A DNA stretch of 7,014 bases from a bacterium (GTDB lineage Bacteria; Planctomycetota; J058; JACQDU01), in contig JACQDU010000084.1 of NCBI GenBank assembly GCA_016200955.1, forward strand, positions 1-7,014, in the 5' to 3' direction. Position 1 is the first letter of the stretch; each line of letters starts with the position of its first letter. Below, piece by piece: positions 1-4,198 of the stretch. A model generated the notes under the pieces. The model worked only from the letters and a program-made list of their open reading frames with translations. It had not been told where the DNA came from and made no database searches. The translations under genes were made by a program, and so were the position numbers.

Positions 1-1733
1 TCCGGGCAGCCGGTGACGACGCTGCCCGACCAGCCCGGAGGAAGCTCACGGACGAGCGCCTGGACGTCCACCGGGTTGAGCGGGTCTCGCGGGAGCCTCG
101 AGCTCGCGATGAGCGGTCCCAGCGAGACGAGGTCGTCGTCGCAGGAGGGACTGGACCGCGTCGCGCGAGTCTCGTGGGTCTTCCGGGGGCTCCAGCTCCA
201 CGAGAAGGGGTGAGCGAACGGCGAGAGGACCTGGGGAAGCGCATGCGCGAAGAGCCACACGCCTCCCGCCAGGAGGATGATCGCGACGATCCCCGAGCGA
301 CGAGGCTTCCTCGCGAGCTCTCTCCTGAGCGGGACCGCCGGAGGAGCGGGCGGAACCGGCGGAGCAGGCGGGGCGTGACGGGCCATCCAGGTCGGCAACT
401 GCCGCATGGCTCTCGCGACCTCGTCCACGGCGGGCTGGACGGCCCGGGCGACGTCCTGGGCCGTCCGACCGGCCGCACGGGCGAGCTTCTCGGCCGCGGG
501 TCCCACCGCGCGGACGTAGTCGTCCACGCTCTCGAGCTTCTCGGGAGGCGCGATCGGCCTCACCTTGACTCCCAGGTCGTCACCGCTCGACACGGCGGTC
601 TGGGCGCCGGAAGGAGTGCGCCCGAGAGCGGAGAGGAGCTCGTCGTAGCTCTGGAAGCGGGCCCGGGGGTCCTTCTCGAGGCAGCGCCTGATCGTGCGAG
701 CGAGGTCGAGCGGCACGTCGGGGCGCGCGACCTTCAAGTCGGGGGCCTCGAGCTTCGCGTGCCCGAGCAAGGCCTCGGCGGCGCTCTTCCCTCCGAAGGG
801 CGGAGCGCCCGCGAGGAGGTGGTAGAAGGTCGCTCCGAGCGAGTAGATGTCGGCTCTCTGGTCTCCCACGCCGTCCTGGATCACCTCGGGAGCCACGTAG
901 AGCGGCGTTCCCGCGATCAGGCTCGTCCCCGCGAGCGAGGCGTCCACGCAAGCTCGCTTCGCGAGGCCGAAGTCGGCGACCTTGACCTGGTCCTCTCGCT
1001 TGTCGAGAAGCAGGTTCGCGGGCTTCACGTCCCTGTGGAAGATCCCCTTCCGCGCGGCGGCCCTGAGGCCGGTCGCGGCCTGGATCATGGCCTTCTTCGC
1101 GCGCTCGGGGGAGAACGGACCCTCGCGCTCGAGGACCTCGCGGAGGTCGGGGCCCGAGACGAGCTCCATGGCGAAGTAAGCGAGGCCGTCCTGCTCGCCC
1201 GCGGAGTAGACCTGGACGACGTTCGGGTGAGCGACGGCCGCGATCGCGCGCGCTTCCTGCTCGAGACCGGCGAGCTGGTCCTCCGGCCCTCCCGTCCGGG
1301 CGAGGACCTTGAGCGCGACGGGCCGGTCGAGCGCGGCGTCGTGGCCACGGTAGACGATCCCCATGCCTCCCGCGCCGAGGCGGCCCATGACCTTGTAGGC
1401 GCCGAGCTTCTCGGGCATGCGGGGGGAGAGGATCGGCTTCTTCTCGGGCTCGGGAGCGATGCTCTGCGTGACGCCATCCGGCGTCGGAGCCTCGGGGATC
1501 ACGAGCTTGAGCGGCTCTCCCGTGGAGTCGGCGAGCGCGCGCTCGCCCTTTCCCGGCGCATCGAGCGTCCGGGTCGGGCTCTGCTCGGACGTCCCGAAAG
1601 CACGGGCCGCGAGGGCGGCATCGACGACCACCCGTCGGCCGCAAGCGCCGCACGGAACGGTCCCGTCGGGCGAGGGGGTCCCGGACGCGGGCGCTCCGCA
1701 AGCGCAAGTCACATAAGGCTCGGCCTTGACCAC
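1..1733 (-). CDS. Membrane-anchored Hanks-type Ser/Thr protein kinase with N-terminal zinc ribbon (kinase A, 3' end off window)
   Basis: The role is protein phosphorylation on Ser/Thr at the inner face of the membrane. About 577 residues are visible and the frame runs off the left edge. From the GTG start, Cys10, 12, 28 and 31 form a CxC-x15-CxxC zinc-ribbon-like motif. The kinase domain spans about residues 112-376: GAGGMG loop 120-125, catalytic Lys142 (VALK), alpha-C Glu160, HRDVKPAN from His233 with Asp235 and Asn240, DFG 254-256, APE 281-283 and Asp295 in DIYSLG. No key residue is missing, so it should be active. An Ala-rich helical stretch (about 400-445) and a Pro-rich linker (about 454-466) follow. 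The single membrane helix GIVAIILLAGGVWLFAHAL (481-499) sits behind Arg/Lys, so the tail after it should be outside the cytoplasm; I do not recognise that tail. GTG at 1733 is chosen because a strong Shine-Dalgarno site precedes it, an in-frame stop lies at 1809-1811 with no ATG between, and the residues after it match the kinase B N-terminus. Kinase B lies 349 bases upstream in the same orientation. Confidence 0.9.
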   Translation of the reverse strand, partial: MVKAEPYVTCACGAPASGTPSPDGTVPCGACGRRVVVDAALAARAFGTSEQSPTRTLDAPGKGERALADSTGEPLKLVIPEAPTPDGVTQSIAPEPEKKPILSPRMPEKLGAYKVMGRLGAGGMGIVYRGHDAALDRPVALKVLARTGGPEDQLAGLEQEARAIAAVAHPNVVQVYSAGEQDGLAYFAMELVSGPDLREVLEREGPFSPERAKKAMIQAATGLRAAARKGIFHRDVKPANLLLDKREDQVKVADFGLAKRACVDASLAGTSLIAGTPLYVAPEVIQDGVGDQRADIYSLGATFYHLLAGAPPFGGKSAAEALLGHAKLEAPDLKVARPDVPLDLARTIRRCLEKDPRARFQSYDELLSALGRTPSGAQTAVSSGDDLGVKVRPIAPPEKLESVDDYVRAVGPAAEKLARAAGRTAQDVARAVQPAVDEVARAMRQLPTWMARHAPPAPPVPPAPPAVPLRRELARKPRRSGIVAIILLAGGVWLFAHALPQVLSPFAHPFSWSWSPRKTHETRATRSSPSCDDDLVSLGPLIASSRLPRDPLNPVDVQALVRELPPGWSGSVVTGCP

Positions 1734-1738
1734 GGCCC

Positions 1739-1745
1739 CCTCCCC
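1739..1745 (-). promoter_or_regulatory. Shine-Dalgarno site of kinase A
   Basis: On the minus strand the sequence reads GGGGAGG, then five bases (GGGCC), then GTG. This is the best ribosome binding site in the window. It decides the GTG start at 1733, because the frame has no ATG between this point and the upstream stop at 1809-1811. Confidence 0.7.
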
Positions 1746-1811
1746 ACGACGTTCCCAACCCGACGGGATCCCGGACCTCGTCCGGGTGAGACCACACCGC
1801 GTGCCAGTCTA

Positions 1812-1829
1812 GCGAGCCCCGGGGCTCGC
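1812..1829. repeat. Perfect 18-bp palindrome upstream of kinase A
   Basis: GCGAGCCCC is followed directly by its exact reverse complement GGGGCTCGC. The site lies 79 bases upstream of the kinase A start codon, just outside the in-frame stop at 1809-1811. It could be an operator for a dimeric regulator, or a 7-bp hairpin with a CCGG loop in the leader RNA. There is no T-run after it, so it does not look like an intrinsic terminator. Confidence 0.55.
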
Positions 1830-1954
1830 GGCTTGGCCCGGTCTCTTACTTACGTCGAGCGACTTCCGGGCGATAGCAGCGTTGTCCCGCGTACGAACCG
1901 TCAAGAAAACGAACGATGAGGCCCGCGTCCGCACCTCGGATTGAAGAGACGGTC

Positions 1955-2048
1955 ACCGCGGAGGCGCGGAGGTCGCAGAGCTTCGCAGAGAGACGCGTCG
2001 GAGGTCCTTCTCCGCGTGCCTCTGCGTTCTCTGCGCCTCGGCGGTTCC
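1955..2048. repeat. Intergenic inverted-repeat element with CGCAGAG / CTCTGCG units
   Basis: The left arm starts ACCGCGGAGGCGCGGAG at 1955 and holds CGCAGAG at 1974-1980 and again at 1984-1990. The right arm holds CTCTGCG at 2020-2026 and 2029-2035 and ends CTCGGCGGT at 2045. The reverse complement of the right arm matches the left arm at about 22 of the first 26 bases. The element sits 34 bases beyond the kinase B stop codon, so it would fold into a long GC-rich hairpin in the kinase B 3' end and might stabilise or terminate that transcript, although no U-run is seen. It resembles short dispersed intergenic repeats found in many high-GC bacteria; I cannot name a family. Its right end is similar to that of the element at 4014-4080. 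Confidence 0.65.
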
Positions 2049-2082
2049 TTCTGTTCTTCGGGTCGAGGGCCGTTCTCCCGTG

Positions 2083-3774
2083 CTACTCGTCCGTCTTCCA
2101 CGACTGATAGGCCGCATGGGCAAGCGCAGGAACGTGCGCGCGCGGCCTCGGGCGCCTCGCCTCTTGAACGAGGCTGTGCATGAGGAAGAAGTCGAGCACC
2201 CACCCGATCCCGAAGAGGCCGAAGGTGCACGTGTAGAGGAGCCCGGTGAAGAAGTGGCCGGTGTAATAACGGTGAGCTCCGAGGATCCCGAGCATGGGGA
2301 GGATCCAGAGGAGGTAAGCCGTGCCGAGGGCCTCGCCGTCGTCGCTCGCGGTGGCGGCGCCGGTCTGCCTCGAGCGCTTGACGAGCCCCGGGATCGAGAA
2401 GAGGTCGATGAGCCACCCGATCCCGAAGGCTCCTCCGGTGAGGAAGAAGATGAGCCCCGTCGCCGTCCTCCCGAGGAAGAACCGATGGAAGCCGAGGAAG
2501 CCGAGAGGCGGCACCCAGAGGAGGTAAGCGCCGAGCGTCTTCCAGACCTCGTGGTTCGAGTCCTCGTGGATGCGGATCCTCACCGGGAGCTCGGTCGGGT
2601 GGAGGTGAACGCGGAGCGGGCCGGGATCGACGGGTCTCACGACGACCCGCGGAACGTGACCGTTCGCCGGCCTGAGAGCCGCTTCGGGCGCGGCTTCGAC
2701 GGGCTTCCCCGACTTCACCTGCTCGAGGGCGGAGAGGAGCTCGGGCCAGGTCGCGTAACGGTCCTTCGGCTCCTTCGCGAGGCAGCGCCTCACGATCGCG
2801 ACGACTCCCGCGGGGAGGTCGGGGCGCTTCGAGGCGAGGTCGGGAACGGGCTCCGAGAGGTGGCCTATGATCGCGGCCGCCGGAGTCTTGCCCGGGAAAG
2901 GAGGACCTCCGGCGAGCAGGTGGTAGAAGGTCGCTCCGAGCGAGTAGATGTCGGCCCGGTGGTCGCCGTCTCCCTCCCGCGCCACCTCGGGAGCCACGTA
3001 GAGAGGCGTTCCCGCCAGGATCTGCGATCCCGTGAGAGAGCCGTCCACCGAGCGCGCCTTCGCGAGCCCGAAGTCGGCGACCTTGACGCGGTCTTCCTTC
3101 GCGTCGAGGAGGAGATTCGCCGGCTTCACGTCCCTGTGGACGAGCCCCCGGTGCTGGGCCGCCGAGAGACCGCGCGCGGCGTCCTCCATGTACTTGACGG
3201 CGCGCTTCCAGGGGAGCGGGCCCTCGCGCTCGAGGAGCTCGCGGAGGTCTCTCCCCTCGACGAACTCCATGACGAGGTAGGGAGCCTCGTTTTCTTCTCC
3301 AGCGAAGTAGATGGAGACGACGTTCTCGTGCGCGATCCCGGCCGCGACGCGCGCTTCCCGGAGGAACCGGCGCACGGCGTCGGGATCGAGCCGGAGCATG
3401 GGAGCGAGGACCTTGATCGCGACGGGGCGGTCGAGGATGTCGTCGTGGCCCTTGTAGACGACGCCAATGCCGCCTTCGCCCAGGCGGCCCAGGACGCGGT
3501 AGGCGCCGAGCCGATCCGGGACGGGGGTCTTCTTGCGCTTGGCTTCCTGCCCGAGAGAGTTCTCGAGGGGAGAGACGGCGCCCGCCTTCGCGGCCTGGAC
3601 CGCCGCCGCGAGGTCTCTCGTGTCCTCGGCGTCGTTCACGTGAGTCGCCCGGGCCGCCGCGTCGGCGTCCACGACCACGTGCCGCCCGCACGAGGTGCAC
3701 GCGAGCGCCCCCGCGTTCGAAGGAGTCCCTTCGAGGGGCGTTCCGCACAGACACTTCGCGCGCACGACGAGCAT
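2083..3774 (-). CDS. Hanks-type Ser/Thr protein kinase with zinc ribbon and two tandem TM2 domains (kinase B)
   Basis: This is a complete 563-residue kinase predicted to phosphorylate Ser/Thr targets from the cytoplasmic face of the membrane. From the ATG at 3774, Cys8, 10, 26 and 29 form a CxC-x15-CxxC zinc-ribbon-like motif with the same spacing as in kinase A. The kinase domain covers about residues 88-350: GEGGIG 99-104, Lys121 (VAIK), alpha-C Glu140, HRD 213-215, Asn220, DFG 234-236, APE 261-263 and Asp275, all intact. After a beta-rich, charged linker come two TM2 domains. The first (about 414-465) has GFLGFHRFFLG and GIGWLIDLF; the second (about 485-536) has GILGAHRYYTG and GIGWVLDFF. 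This gives four membrane helices with the C-terminus back in the cytoplasm. The frame stays open to an earlier ATG at 3858 (591 residues). I prefer 3774: AGGAAG lies eight bases before it, the kinase A N-terminus aligns from here (VVRAKCLCG against VVKAEPYVTCACG), and the codons upstream of it look unlike the rest of the gene. Confidence 0.92.
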   Translation of the reverse strand: MLVVRAKCLCGTPLEGTPSNAGALACTSCGRHVVVDADAAARATHVNDAEDTRDLAAAVQAAKAGAVSPLENSLGQEAKRKKTPVPDRLGAYRVLGRLGEGGIGVVYKGHDDILDRPVAIKVLAPMLRLDPDAVRRFLREARVAAGIAHENVVSIYFAGEENEAPYLVMEFVEGRDLRELLEREGPLPWKRAVKYMEDAARGLSAAQHRGLVHRDVKPANLLLDAKEDRVKVADFGLAKARSVDGSLTGSQILAGTPLYVAPEVAREGDGDHRADIYSLGATFYHLLAGGPPFPGKTPAAAIIGHLSEPVPDLASKRPDLPAGVVAIVRRCLAKEPKDRYATWPELLSALEQVKSGKPVEAAPEAALRPANGHVPRVVVRPVDPGPLRVHLHPTELPVRIRIHEDSNHEVWKTLGAYLLWVPPLGFLGFHRFFLGRTATGLIFFLTGGAFGIGWLIDLFSIPGLVKRSRQTGAATASDDGEALGTAYLLWILPMLGILGAHRYYTGHFFTGLLYTCTFGLFGIGWVLDFFLMHSLVQEARRPRPRAHVPALAHAAYQSWKTDE

Positions 3775-3782
3775 ACCGTTCG

Positions 3783-3788
3783 CTTCCT
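3783..3788 (-). promoter_or_regulatory. Probable Shine-Dalgarno site of kinase B
   Basis: On the minus strand AGGAAG is followed by eight bases and then the ATG at 3774. The alternative ATG at 3858 has only the purine run GCGAGAGAG directly against it, which is a poor spacing. This supports the shorter protein. Confidence 0.5.
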
Positions 3789-3888
3789 GGACGATATCCC
3801 AAGATTGTCGCAGGTCAATGCAAGCCTCGGGCCCGACCCCTCCGTCAGGGGGCGTCATCTCTCTCGCAAGTGCGTCGCACGGAGTTAC

Positions 3889-4011
3889 ATGAGCCTCGTG
3901 GGGCAGGGGGCGGTAGTCGATGGGATTGAGCGAGCGTCATGGACGCAAGAGCGACCGTCATGCACGCGTGAGCCAGCGTCCTGGACGCACAAGCCAGCTT
4001 CTCACGAGTAG
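3889..4011 (+). CDS. Possible small ORF encoding a 40-residue heptapeptide-repeat protein
   Basis: I do not recognise this and it may not be a gene. ATG at 3889 follows GGAG with a four-base spacer, and the frame closes with TAG at 4009-4011. The product begins MSLVGQGAVVDGIE and ends in a seven-residue repeat: RASWTQE, RPSCTRE, PASWTHK, then PASHE. The stop lies two bases before a perfect 16-bp inverted repeat that could serve as a transcript end. Against it, most differences between repeat units change the amino acid, the protein has no recognisable fold, and the 21-bp repeats contain a DNA dyad that explains them as binding sites. The repeat length, a multiple of three, keeps the frame open by default. 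Confidence 0.18.
   Translation: MSLVGQGAVVDGIERASWTQERPSCTREPASWTHKPASHE
3932..3994. repeat. Three tandem 21-bp iteron-like repeats
   Basis: Three head-to-tail units lie at 3932-3952, 3953-3973 and 3974-3994. Unit 1 matches unit 2 and unit 3 at 17 of 21 bases each, and a degenerate partial fourth copy begins at 3995. Units 1 and 3 carry the dyad GCGTC-NTG-GACGC; unit 2 has a weaker version (CGTCATGCACG). A 21-bp period is two helical turns, so the dyads would sit on one face of the DNA, as in a regulator binding array. The same stretch can also be read in a small ORF as a seven-residue repeat. Confidence 0.6.
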
Positions 4012-4013
4012 AC

Positions 4014-4080
4014 AAACCACCGAAGGCACCGACGGACAGCGAGTTGCCGTTTCAGTGCCTTCGGTGGTTTCGGTGGTTTC
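4014..4080. repeat. Perfect 16-bp inverted repeat, dispersed-element-like
   Basis: AAACCACCGAAGGCAC (4014-4029) is the exact reverse complement of GTGCCTTCGGTGGTTT (4055-4070). They are separated by 25 bases, within which ACGG (4032-4035) and CCGT (4047-4050) can pair as an inner stem. The unit TTCGGTGGT occurs twice in tandem at 4060-4077. The structure could act as a transcription terminator or RNA hairpin, but it also looks like a short dispersed intergenic repeat. Its right arm resembles the right end of the element at 1955-2048 on the other side of kinase B. Confidence 0.65.
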
Positions 4081-4104
4081 AAGTCCCGCACGCCCCGATC
4101 CACC

Positions 4105-4136
4105 GGGAGAGTCTCCCTCGACAACCTCAGTCTCCC
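4105..4136. repeat. Small dyad and direct repeat upstream of the coiled-coil gene
   Basis: GGGAGA-G-TCTCCC is a 13-base dyad at 4105-4117. AGTCTCCC within it (4110-4117) recurs as a direct repeat at 4129-4136, 19 bases on. The pair sits about 60-95 bases before the coiled-coil start, where an operator might lie. It is short enough to be chance. Confidence 0.3.
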
Positions 4137-4184
4137 ATGTTGCCCTCGAGCCGTCCGTGCTTTACGCTGGAGGGTCACACGGGT

Positions 4185-4189
4185 AGGGG
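4185..4189 (+). promoter_or_regulatory. Probable Shine-Dalgarno site of the coiled-coil gene
   Basis: AGGGG lies nine bases before the ATG at 4199. AAGGGA (4193-4198) touches that ATG and is only three bases before the second ATG at 4202. An in-frame stop at 4184-4186 excludes any longer version of the protein. Confidence 0.45.
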
Positions 4190-4198
4190 CGAAAGGGA

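Larger units (their letters stand above)
1734..2082. other. Intergenic region between the two kinase genes
   Basis: The 349 bases between the kinase B stop and the kinase A start hold no convincing gene. They contain an 18-bp perfect palindrome (1812-1829) and an inverted-repeat element made of CGCAGAG units (1955-2048). On the minus strand TTGACG at 1904-1899 resembles a -35 box, but the only TATCGC downstream (1875-1870) is 23 bases away, too far for a normal sigma-70 promoter, so I do not call one. The gap size and the repeats suggest that kinase A is not tightly co-transcribed with kinase B. Small plus-strand frames here run through the repeat and look spurious. Confidence 0.6.
3775..4198. 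other. Divergent intergenic region between kinase B and the coiled-coil gene
   Basis: The 424 bases between the two divergent start codons should hold the promoters for both directions. It contains, in order, a possible small ORF (3889-4011), three 21-bp tandem repeats (3932-3994), a perfect 16-bp inverted repeat (4014-4070) and small dyads at 4105-4136. On the plus strand TTGCCC (4140-4145), 17 bases and TACGCT (4163-4168) form a weak promoter-like pair about 30 bases before the coiled-coil start. It is too poor to call. Confidence 0.55.

Noticed and set aside
580..1797. 405-codon minus-strand frame overlapping kinase A
   Set aside because: It is a register shift of the real kinase frame, and the true frame, which leaves the window at the left edge, holds the zinc ribbon, HRD, DFG and APE motifs.
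174..1919. Long plus-strand open frame opposite kinase A
   Set aside because: It is the antisense shadow of the kinase, Arg/Gly/Glu-rich with no domain, while the minus strand carries all kinase motifs.
1901..3802. 633-codon minus-strand frame overlapping kinase B in another register
   Set aside because: Its translation is an Arg/Pro/Gly-rich shift of the kinase reading frame without any catalytic motif.
3791..3818. TTGACC - 16 bases - TATCGT on the minus strand as a kinase B promoter
   Set aside because: The predicted transcription start would fall inside the AGGAAG ribosome binding site about ten bases before the ATG, which leaves no usable leader.
3837..3851. Small hairpin CCCCT-CCGTC-AGGGG
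   Set aside because: A five-base stem in GC-rich DNA is expected by chance, with no T-run or conserved context.
3932..3994. CRISPR array
   Set aside because: The 21-bp units are directly adjacent with no spacers and there are no cas genes.
2080..4011. 643-codon plus-strand frame opposite kinase B
   Set aside because: It is antisense to the intact kinase and TM2 motifs and arises from high GC content. Only its last 41 codons, outside the kinase gene, are considered separately as a possible small ORF.
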